Shown: in pieces, positions 1 to 6,608 of the stretch
How the letters are laid out: every line of letters starts with the position of its first letter
How positions within the stretch are numbered: position 1 is the first letter of the stretch
From: Anaerolineaceae bacterium
Lineage (GTDB): Bacteria > Chloroflexota > Anaerolineae > JAAYZQ01
Assembly: GCA_012514775.1 (NCBI GenBank)
Contig: JAAYZQ010000015.1
Span: 1-19,813 of the forward strand
DNA length: 19,813 nt
Direction: 5' to 3'
Program-made: the position numbers and the translations under genes
The notes under the pieces: generated by a model
Told to the model about the DNA's origin: nothing
The model's database searches: none
Seen by the model: the letters and a program-made list of their open reading frames with translations, nothing else

Positions 1-106
1 CCAGGCCCGGATCCGCGCCCTTCTCCGCCGCGCAGATGTGCGGTCACGACCTATGCGCAGCCCCGGGTCCAATGCCGGCGGCCGTGGCATTGCCTCTTGA
101 CTGCCC

Positions 107-179
107 CTGGGAGCGCCGAGCGCTAGCTCGGCAAGTTGCGTGCTGTGAGAAACGCCGAGCCGGCGCTCGGCGGTCCCAG
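107..179. repeat. Two tandem GC hairpins inside an outer stem
   Basis: Two perfect 7-bp hairpins with the same arms, GCCGAGC and GCTCGGC, occur in tandem. The first is 115-121/126-132 with loop GCTA. The second is 154-160/165-171 with loop CGGC. Both are enclosed by a six-base outer pairing, CTGGGA at 107-112 with TCCCAG at 174-179, so the stretch can fold as a three-way junction. It lies upstream of the promoter at 230-257, so it is not part of that gene's leader. It could be the 3' end of an upstream transcript, a small structured RNA or a dispersed repeat. The structure is seen directly; the function is unknown. Confidence 0.6.
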
Positions 180-229
180 ACAGCAGGACCGACTTTGCAA
201 ACAGCCGTGGCATAATGCCCGGCGAGGTC

Positions 230-257
230 TTGCAATTCGACCCGGACGTGGTACAAT
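230..257 (+). promoter_or_regulatory. Sigma70-like promoter for the small helical protein
   Basis: TTGCAA at 230-235 and TACAAT at 252-257 are separated by 16 bases, a good -35/-10 pair. Transcription would begin near 264, leaving a leader of under 30 bases before the ATG at 292. Nothing else in 1-291 looks coding. Confidence 0.6.
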
Positions 258-291
258 AGAGGGGCAAATCCATATGGAAGGGAAGGAAACA

Positions 292-495
292 ATGGACGAA
301 CTGATCAACATGGTGGCGTCGAAAGCAGGCATCAGCCAGGACCAGGCCCAAAAGGCCGTGAACGTGGTCCTGGGTTTTCTGAAGGACAAACTCCCCGCGC
401 CCATCGCCGGGCAGATCGACTCTGTCATTCAGGGTGGCAAGGGCGGATTGGGTGACGTGGCCGGCAGCCTGGGAGGCATGCTGGGCAAGAAGTAG
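292..495 (+). CDS. Small helical protein, DUF2267-like (67 aa)
   Basis: A 67-residue protein starting MDELINMVASKAGI. Residues 1-35 look like two amphipathic helices with a 'KAGISQDQAQKAV' turn. A 'LPAPIAGQID' segment follows, and the end is glycine-rich (GGLGDVAGSLGGMLGKK). I recall short proteins with this layout in Chloroflexota annotated as DUF2267-like; the biochemical role is unknown. The ATG at 292 is chosen because a GGAAGGAAA ribosome-binding site lies just upstream. An in-frame ATG at 274 is possible but has no comparable site. Its own promoter lies at 230-257. The esterase gene begins 36 bases after the stop, so the two may be co-transcribed. Confidence 0.75.
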   Translation: MDELINMVASKAGISQDQAQKAVNVVLGFLKDKLPAPIAGQIDSVIQGGKGGLGDVAGSLGGMLGKK

Positions 496-531
496 CCCGT
501 TCCGCCGGCAGCGCTCTCGACGAGGAGAAAG

Positions 532-1308
532 ATGCCCCAACCTGCGAATCTCAGCCCAGGGGCCTACGAGGCCGAAGGCGGCCCCGTTGGCGCCCTCCTT
601 ATCCACGGTTTTACCGGTTCGGCGGCCGAGACGAGCCCCATGGGCCGGTACCTGGCCGCCCGGGGAATGGCCGTGCAGTGCCCCCTGCTGCCCGGCCACG
701 GCACCAGCCCCGAGGATCTCACGCGCATCCGGTGGCAGGCCTGGGCCGGCGAGGTCGAGGCGGCCCTGGAGGCCCTGCGGGAGCGATGCGAGGAGGTCTT
801 TGTCGGGGGGCTATCGCTGGGCAGCCTGCTGGCCTTGTGGCTGGCCCACCGCCATCCGCACGTCGCCGGGCTCATCGCCATGGCGCCGGCGGTCAAGCTG
901 CAAACCAGGCTCCTGCCCCTGACGCTTGGCCTGCGCCGCGTGTGGCGCTACAACCCCCTGGGCCCCGTGGGCGACGACGACCTGGGCGACCCGGAGTCCA
1001 GCGAGCGCGTGTGGTGCTACGACCAGACGCCCCTGTGGGGCGCGGGCGAGGTCTACCTGCTGCAGCGCCGGGTGCGCCGCGCCCTGCCCGCCATCCGCCA
1101 GCCGATCTTGATCTTCCAGGGGCGGCGCGACGGCCAGCTGGACCCCGGGGCGGCCCAGCTCCTCTATGACCGCATCGGCTCGGCGGACAAGACGCTGGTA
1201 TGGCTCGAGAATTCGGGCCACAACATCCTGGCCGACGGCGAGCGCGAGTCGGTCTGGGAACAGAGCCACCGCTGGATCTGCGAGCGGGCCGGCGGCAGCC
1301 GCCCCTGA
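532..1308 (+). CDS. Alpha/beta hydrolase, Est30-like carboxylesterase
   Basis: A 258-residue single-domain alpha/beta hydrolase with no signal peptide, so probably cytoplasmic. The oxyanion-hole motif HGFTG is at 25-29 and the nucleophile elbow GLSLG at 93-97, giving Ser95. The acid is probably Asp200 in GRRDGQLDP and the base is His230 in SGHNI. Size and motif spacing match the Est30 carboxylesterase and monoacylglycerol-lipase group, which hydrolyses short- to medium-chain esters. The actual substrate cannot be told from sequence. The ATG at 532 is preceded by GAGGAGAAAG. The gene is convergent with the cytochrome gene, with only 19 bases between the stops and no obvious terminator hairpin there. 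Confidence 0.88.
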   Translation: MPQPANLSPGAYEAEGGPVGALLIHGFTGSAAETSPMGRYLAARGMAVQCPLLPGHGTSPEDLTRIRWQAWAGEVEAALEALRERCEEVFVGGLSLGSLLALWLAHRHPHVAGLIAMAPAVKLQTRLLPLTLGLRRVWRYNPLGPVGDDDLGDPESSERVWCYDQTPLWGAGEVYLLQRRVRRALPAIRQPILIFQGRRDGQLDPGAAQLLYDRIGSADKTLVWLENSGHNILADGERESVWEQSHRWICERAGGSRP

Positions 1309-1327
1309 TCAGCGCCCCACGACCGGC

Positions 1328-3034
1328 CTAACGCACGGTCACCTGCACGCTGGACACGAGCATCGGGCTCTTGTCCGCCCGATCATAGTAGCCCGCGAAC
1401 CGCTGCACGAGATCCCCCGAATCCTGGCTCAGGTCTGAAACAAAGGCCCGCGAGGTGGCCTGATACAGCAGCTCGGCCGAGACCGTCAGCGGCAGGCGCC
1501 TCCCCTGCACGTCGATGGCATAGGTCACCGCATCGGAGCCGCCCACAAAGTTGCCGTCCGTCGCCGCCCTGCCCCACGTCGCGATGTCGGCATGGGCCGT
1601 CGCCTTGTTCAAGCCGGCCGGCAGCAAACGGTTGTCCTTGGCGTACGCCGCGGCCCGCAGCAAAGTGTAGGTCAACTGCCCGTCGCTGTCGAGCATGGCC
1701 GTCTCATAGATCTGCACCTGGTCGGCCTGCGAGATCAGGTCGTAATGGGGCTCAAAGCTGCCCGTCCCGGCGTCCTGATCGTCGCCCTCGATGCTGCCAT
1801 CGGCCAGCGGCCGGCCCGACTCGAAGAAGGTCGTGCCCGCCGCGTCCTTCACGGTCACGTGCAGCCACACCCGGCGGGTGGGAATGCCCGACGGCAGCTT
1901 GTGTCCCGAGCGATTCTGGACGGCCAGCGACAGGGTGAGGGTGCCGTTGGCCACCTGGCTGCCCGTCACCTGCAGGCTCGCCGTGTTGCTCGACAACTGG
2001 CCGGCAATCCGGCCCAGGGTCGCGTCCAGTTGCGCGCCGCTGGCCGTCACACCCAGGTCGGCCTGGTGGCCCTTGAGCATCTGGATGAGGAGGGCATTGC
2101 CGCCCACGTAGTGGTGCTGGTGAAACGGGCTGCGCGCCGGCAGGCGCATGGGCCGGTTCGAGATCTTGACCGGGCCGCTGGCCAGGGGCAGGTGGCAGTC
2201 CTGGCACGATTGATCGGTCCCCACGCCATCGCCGTAGGCGCTGTTCTCCCATTCCAGGTAGGTCATCTGCTCCGGAAACTCCCCGAGGACGTTGCCCTGG
2301 GCGTCGACCATGGGTGTGTAGAGCACGTGGCACACCCCGCAAAAGCCCGAGTCGGTCGTCTGCGGGCCCTGCACCGGCGTGTAGCCGACGGCGTTGCGCA
2401 TGGGCGCCTGCATGGGGTTGGCGAACTTGGCATAGATCAGCCGGTTGGGGGCCGACGTGCTGGTGTCGATGACGTAACCGCCGGTAAAGGTGGCCGGCCC
2501 TCCGAGGCCCTCGTTCCGCACCTGGTGGCACAGGCTGCAAGAGACACCGTCGCCGGCCGCGGCGTTCAGCGGGTGGGCGGGGTCCAGGAAACCGCTGCCC
2601 AGGACACCGACGGGGGTGCCGTCGGCCACGGCCTGGGTGCGGGCCATGGGCATGTGGCAGCGGGTGCACTTGTCCTCGATGACGGATTGGAGCGCCGGGT
2701 TGCGCAGCACCTCCGACTGGATCTTGGCCTGCCACAGGGGATCCTTGGCCGCGTTGGCCATCATGGTCGAGCGCCAGTGGGTGTCCATCGACACGTCGTT
2801 GCCCGCGCTGTCCTGCAGGTTGCTGTGGCACGCGGCGCAGTTGCCCGACCCGGAAAAGTCGGCGGTCACAAAGGTGCTGAGGTTGGTCCCTTCGCCGGGG
2901 CCGGGTCCCGCCCCGGGGCCAGGTCCGGCCCCCGGTCCCTGGGCCCCCGCCAGCGACGCGGGCAGTGTCACGGCCAGCACGGCGACCACGAGGACGAAGC
3001 GCAGGCGAGCGTGCAGGTGTCGTCGTTCGCTCAT
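1328..3034 (-). CDS. Exported five-heme cytochrome c family protein
   Basis: 568 residues. A signal peptide occupies about 1-31 (RR near the start, a hydrophobic core, then SLAGAQ), followed by a Gly/Pro-rich linker at 33-49. Five CXXCH heme-binding motifs follow: CAACH (66-70), CTRCH (123-127), CSLCH (166-170), CGVCH (232-236) and CQDCH (277-281). The second half, about 330-568, has no heme site and reads as a beta-sandwich; it contains the GHKLPSG...RRVWLHV motif often found after heme domains in this type of cytochrome. A role in extracytoplasmic electron transfer is likely; the partner is unknown. The start at 3034 was chosen because AAGGAGAGAG precedes it and the signal peptide begins there. 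The frame stays open further upstream but crosses the divergent gene. A promoter at 3087-3095 serves it. Confidence 0.87.
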   Translation of the reverse strand: MSERRHLHARLRFVLVVAVLAVTLPASLAGAQGPGAGPGPGAGPGPGEGTNLSTFVTADFSGSGNCAACHSNLQDSAGNDVSMDTHWRSTMMANAAKDPLWQAKIQSEVLRNPALQSVIEDKCTRCHMPMARTQAVADGTPVGVLGSGFLDPAHPLNAAAGDGVSCSLCHQVRNEGLGGPATFTGGYVIDTSTSAPNRLIYAKFANPMQAPMRNAVGYTPVQGPQTTDSGFCGVCHVLYTPMVDAQGNVLGEFPEQMTYLEWENSAYGDGVGTDQSCQDCHLPLASGPVKISNRPMRLPARSPFHQHHYVGGNALLIQMLKGHQADLGVTASGAQLDATLGRIAGQLSSNTASLQVTGSQVANGTLTLSLAVQNRSGHKLPSGIPTRRVWLHVTVKDAAGTTFFESGRPLADGSIEGDDQDAGTGSFEPHYDLISQADQVQIYETAMLDSDGQLTYTLLRAAAYAKDNRLLPAGLNKATAHADIATWGRAATDGNFVGGSDAVTYAIDVQGRRLPLTVSAELLYQATSRAFVSDLSQDSGDLVQRFAGYYDRADKSPMLVSSVQVTVR

Positions 3035-3086
3035 GTCTCTCTCCTTGTGTGAGTTGGGCGTCTGCGAAGAAACGGCTTCGCCATCC

Positions 3087-3095
3087 ATTATAGCA
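3087..3095 (-). promoter_or_regulatory. Extended -10 promoter of the cytochrome gene
   Basis: Read on the minus strand this is TGC-TATAAT, a perfect -10 hexamer preceded by the TGN extension. No good -35 is present, which is usual for extended -10 promoters. It would give a leader of about 45 bases before the start codon at 3034. Confidence 0.6.
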
Positions 3096-3288
3096 GGCTG
3101 CTCTGCCCGTGGGAGGATGGGTTTCGTTTGTATCGGGTTGGATTCGTTGCACCGGGGTTGGCCCCTGCCCCTGGGCAGTACCCGCCTGCCGTGCCTGAGT
3201 GTTACGTGTGCCGTGTTGTTTATGCACGGTCGTGGGGGGATGTATACACAGAAGATAGCCGAGTAGCCGCCATTTCCCCGGTCGAAAC

Positions 3289-3317
3289 TTGGCTCGACGG
3301 CGGATCTGAGGTACAAT
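3289..3317 (+). promoter_or_regulatory. Promoter of the large secreted-protein pair
   Basis: TTGGCT at 3289-3294 and TACAAT at 3312-3317 are 17 bases apart. The start would be near 3324, giving a leader of about 205 bases before the preferred ATG at 3530. The same TACAAT -10 is used by the promoter at 230-257. Confidence 0.55.
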
Positions 3318-3529
3318 TTCCGGGAGCTCGTCCTACGACCGTCTCCAGGAAGAGAGAGCCACAGCGCGTGCAGCAGGCAGCTCGTCTCACGGGTCACGCA
3401 CGGGCCGGGCTGCCGGCACGCCACGCCTTTGGAGCAGGGTAAGGAGGTGAGCCTAGCGGAAATCCACTGATGGAAAAACGAATCGACATTGGCCAACGCC
3501 GACCAGATGTATATCAAAGGAGAACAACG

Positions 3530-6500
3530 ATGCAACACTATCACACGCCGAAAAGCATGGTACTGCCCCTGGCCCTGGCCGTCTTGTTGTTGGCGGCAGC
3601 CGCGGGCCCGCTGCCCCTGGCAGCGCAAGGATCCACGACGGTTTTCATCAACGAAATCCACTATGACAATGTCAGCACCGATGTCGACGAGGCCATCGAG
3701 ATCGCCGGGCCGGCCGGGACCGACCTCACCGGCTGGAGGCTGGTGCTGTACAACGGCAACGGTGGCGTTACGTATGACACGACGCCTCTCAGCGGCCTGA
3801 TCCCCGATCAGCAGGATGGCTACGGTACGGTGGTGGTCACCTATCCGGAAAACGGCATTCAGAACGGAGCGCCGGACGGCATGGCCCTGGTCGATGCCGG
3901 CGGCGCCGTTGTCCAGTTCCTCAGCTACGAGGGCACCATCTATGCCAACACCGGGCCGGCGATGTACATGACCAGCACCGACATCGGCGTGGCCCAACTC
4001 GGCGGCGACCCCGTGGGGCACTCATTGCAGTTGTCCGGGACGGGCGCGACCTACGAGGATTTCACCTGGAACGCGGCCGCGCTGAACACGTTTGGCGCGC
4101 CAAACACCGGGCAGACCTTCGTGAGGCCCAAGGTCGTGGCCGTGAGCAAGACGGCCCCCACCACCGTCACCCCCGGCGAGCAATTCGAATACACCCTCAC
4201 CGTCGTCAACGTCAGCGGCTTGACCCTCACGGACCTGGTCATCACCGACACCATGCCGGCCAACGCCACCTTTGTGTCCACCTCCGACGGCGGCATCCTC
4301 GACGGCGGCGTGGTCGAGTGGACCGTGACCGAAAACGTGGGGCTGGGCGAATCGGTGGTCCGCACCTTCCAGGTAACGGCCACGGAGACCAATGGGGTGC
4401 AGATCGTGAACGACGATTACGGCGCGGACGCCACCGGCCTGGACGCGCCGGGGGTGGGCAGTCCCGTGACGACCCACGTCTTCGAGGAGACCCCGACGGA
4501 CATCGAGGTGACCAAGAGCGGGCCGTCCATCGCCGCCCTCGGCGAGACCCTGAGCTACACGCTGGTGGTCAGCAACACCAGCACGGAGGACGCGGCGAGC
4601 GTGGTCCTGACCGACACCCTGCCGGCGGGCCTCAGCTATGTCTCGGACGACATCGGGCCACACACGAACCCATCGGCCGGCGTCTATGCCTGGGACCTGG
4701 GCGACCTGCCGGCCGGCAGCAGCCAGACGTTCCACGTCGCCGTGGAGGTCGACGACGACGCGCCTACCGCCACGCCCCTCGTCAACCAGGCGGAGGTGGG
4801 CACCGCGACGAGCGAACTCGACGAGGACGACAACGCCGGCCAGTGGACGACGATCGTCTACGAGCTGGTGACCATCGCCGAGGCGCGCCAGCGCGAGGGC
4901 GACACGGTCATGGTCGAGGGCACGGTCACGGCCGAGCCGGGCATCTTTGTCGACGGCACCAACCGCAAGCTGTACATGCAGGACGACACGGCGGGCATCC
5001 TCGTCTACCGGGGCGGCGGCCTGGATCCCGTGGCCCGCAGCAACAAGGTGCTCGTCGCGGGCGAGGTCCAGGCCTACGCCGGCGAGACCGAGCTCGTGCC
5101 GGCCGGCCGCGGCGACGTCGTCGACCTGGGTCCCGACACCCCCGTGACGCCGGTAGCGCTCGACACCGGCGCGGTGGACGAATCGGTGGAGGGCCAGCTG
5201 ATCCAGGTCTTCGGACAGATCGTGGCCAAGACCGTGCCCTATCGGCTGGACTTGGACGACGGCTCGGGCCAGGTGCAGGTCTATCGCTACGTCAACCTCG
5301 GCACGGCGGTCGATCCGAACTATATCGACACCTCGTCGTACCAGGTGGGCGACTGGCTCCGGGCCACGGGCGTCAGCCTGGGCTACGAGAGCGGCGGCAA
5401 CGTCACCCGCGAGGTCATGCCCCGCGGGCCGGAGGACCTGCAGGAATTCTACGTGCTCACCTTTGTCTACCACGACGTGGAGGACGTCGTCCTGCCGGGC
5501 GAGGACGTTGGCATGGCCGGCGACTGGAACGGCTGGGGCAGCTCCGGCCTTGAGCCCATGGCCGCCAATGCCACCCACAGCGTGTTCACCGCCACCGTGA
5601 CACTGGACGCGCCCGGCCTGCAGCGCTACCAGTACGTCGTCCAGAGCGGGGCGCAGGACTACCCGGGCTGGCTCAACAGCGGCCTGCGCTCGCTGGACGT
5701 CCAGGGCAGCCCCACGGTCGACGACTATCGCCTCGTCATCCCGGACGAGGCGGTGCTGCAAGGACCGCCGGCCATCACCATCGACCTCGGCGAGGCCACT
5801 GGCCCCATCATCGGCGACGTCTACTTTGCGAGCCTCACCGGCGGGCAAGAAGCGGGGCGCGCCCTGTGGGGTGAGCTGGGCTACGGCACGGGCACGGACC
5901 CCGCGGCCTGGACCTGGACGCCCATGAGCTACACCGGGCCTTCCGGGGACGCGTTCGATCGGTTCGTCGCCAGCCTGCAGCCCGAGGCCGGCGGCGTCTA
6001 CTCTTATGCCGTGCGCTTTGACGGCAACCGGGGCCTGGGGAACCCCAACGCCGGCTGGACCTACGGCGACCTGGACGCGAGCGATGGGTCCTTCGAGTTG
6101 GACCAGGCGGGCGTCCTGACCGTCACGGCGCCCAGCCTGTCCATCGCCAAGGTCGTGGCGCCCGAGGCCGACGTGCTGCCGGGCGGAACCGTCACCTACA
6201 CCATCACCCTGAGCAACACGGGCGACGGGCCGGCGACGGGGATCGTCCTGACCGATGCGCTGCCGGAGGAGGTCAGCTTTGGCGGCTGGATCGAGCAGGG
6301 CGACGCCACCGAGAGCGACGGCACGATCCAGTGGGCGGGCGACCTGCAGGCGGACGCCTCGGTCACCATCGCCTTCACGGCCACGGTGGGCACCGACCCG
6401 GCCCTGGCCGGGTCGACCGTGACCAACAGCGCGTCCTTCACCTCGGCCAACGCCGGCAGCGGCACCGCCGGCGCGGCCTTCCAGCTCCAGGGCAAGGTCA

Positions 6501-6541
6501 AGATCTTTTTGCCGCTGATCCATCTCGACAGCGCCGACTAG
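3530..6541 (+). CDS. Secreted lamin-tail / DUF11 / OB-fold / CBM-like protein
   Basis: 1003 residues. After a signal peptide (about 1-33, ending LPLAAQG) the modules are: a lamin-tail-like (LTD) domain, about 36-195; two DUF11 repeats, about 200-315 and 323-445; an OB-fold pair, part A about 447-530 with VMVEGTVT and MQDDTAGILV, part B about 549-630 with EGQLIQVFGQI and DDGSG; a starch/glycogen-binding-like domain, about 645-740 with GDWNGWG; a further beta domain, about 750-865; a third DUF11 repeat, about 868-985; and the tail KIFLPLIHL. No catalytic domain was recognised, so it looks like a surface scaffold or binding protein. LTD and OB folds often accompany secreted nucleases. The ATG at 3530 has AAGGAG seven bases upstream; an ATG at 3470 adds 20 charged residues and lacks a well-placed site. 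It probably forms a unit with the next gene, 67 bases on. Confidence 0.85.
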   Translation: MQHYHTPKSMVLPLALAVLLLAAAAGPLPLAAQGSTTVFINEIHYDNVSTDVDEAIEIAGPAGTDLTGWRLVLYNGNGGVTYDTTPLSGLIPDQQDGYGTVVVTYPENGIQNGAPDGMALVDAGGAVVQFLSYEGTIYANTGPAMYMTSTDIGVAQLGGDPVGHSLQLSGTGATYEDFTWNAAALNTFGAPNTGQTFVRPKVVAVSKTAPTTVTPGEQFEYTLTVVNVSGLTLTDLVITDTMPANATFVSTSDGGILDGGVVEWTVTENVGLGESVVRTFQVTATETNGVQIVNDDYGADATGLDAPGVGSPVTTHVFEETPTDIEVTKSGPSIAALGETLSYTLVVSNTSTEDAASVVLTDTLPAGLSYVSDDIGPHTNPSAGVYAWDLGDLPAGSSQTFHVAVEVDDDAPTATPLVNQAEVGTATSELDEDDNAGQWTTIVYELVTIAEARQREGDTVMVEGTVTAEPGIFVDGTNRKLYMQDDTAGILVYRGGGLDPVARSNKVLVAGEVQAYAGETELVPAGRGDVVDLGPDTPVTPVALDTGAVDESVEGQLIQVFGQIVAKTVPYRLDLDDGSGQVQVYRYVNLGTAVDPNYIDTSSYQVGDWLRATGVSLGYESGGNVTREVMPRGPEDLQEFYVLTFVYHDVEDVVLPGEDVGMAGDWNGWGSSGLEPMAANATHSVFTATVTLDAPGLQRYQYVVQSGAQDYPGWLNSGLRSLDVQGSPTVDDYRLVIPDEAVLQGPPAITIDLGEATGPIIGDVYFASLTGGQEAGRALWGELGYGTGTDPAAWTWTPMSYTGPSGDAFDRFVASLQPEAGGVYSYAVRFDGNRGLGNPNAGWTYGDLDASDGSFELDQAGVLTVTAPSLSIAKVVAPEADVLPGGTVTYTITLSNTGDGPATGIVLTDALPEEVSFGGWIEQGDATESDGTIQWAGDLQADASVTIAFTATVGTDPALAGSTVTNSASFTSANAGSGTAGAAFQLQGKVKIFLPLIHLDSAD

Positions 6542-6559
6542 GCGAGCAATCGCACCCTG

Positions 6560-6591
6560 GCGCGGGGCGGGCGGTCTTGCCCGCCCCGCGC
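6560..6591. terminator. Intercistronic 13-bp hairpin without T-tract
   Basis: GCGCGGGGCGGGC at 6560-6572 pairs perfectly with 6579-6591 around the loop GGTCTT. No run of T follows on either strand. The hairpin sits between two functionally related secreted-protein genes. It may be a partial terminator, a processing or stability element for the upstream message, or a spacer before the GGAGG site of the next gene. Confidence 0.5.
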
Positions 6592-6608
6592 TCACCTGTG
6601 GAGGAACC

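Larger units (their letters stand above)
3035..3529. other. Divergent intergenic region with long right-hand leader
   Basis: No credible gene lies in these 495 bases. They hold an extended -10 promoter facing left, a sigma70-like promoter facing right (3289-3317) and a right-hand leader of about 205 bases (about 3324-3529). The leader contains a perfect hairpin, GCCGG-GCTG-CCGGC at 3404-3417. An eight-base direct repeat AGCTCGTC occurs at 3325-3332 and 3379-3386. A strong AAGGAGG lies at 3442-3448, too far from the next ATG (3470) to serve it normally. I did not recognise a known riboswitch class. Confidence 0.6.

Noticed and set aside
195..216. Second promoter-like pair TTGCAA / CATAAT upstream of the small gene
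   Set aside because: The spacing is only 10 bases, too short for a sigma70 promoter; the pair at 230-257 is far better.
3128..3442. Possible small gene in the divergent intergenic region
   Set aside because: The frame crosses the rightward promoter, has no ribosome-binding site and gives a composition unlike a protein.
3324..3480. Riboswitch (c-di-GMP or cobalamin type) suggested by CACGCAC and GAGCC-like segments
   Set aside because: The conserved core sequences of those classes are not present in order; only scattered matches were seen.
3470..3529. Upstream ATG adding 20 residues to the scaffold protein
   Set aside because: The added residues are charged and would bury the signal peptide; AAGGAG is correctly spaced only for the ATG at 3530.
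3035..4021. N-terminal extension of the cytochrome frame
   Set aside because: It lacks a signal and a ribosome-binding site and runs into the divergent gene; the start at 3034 has both a good site and a signal peptide.
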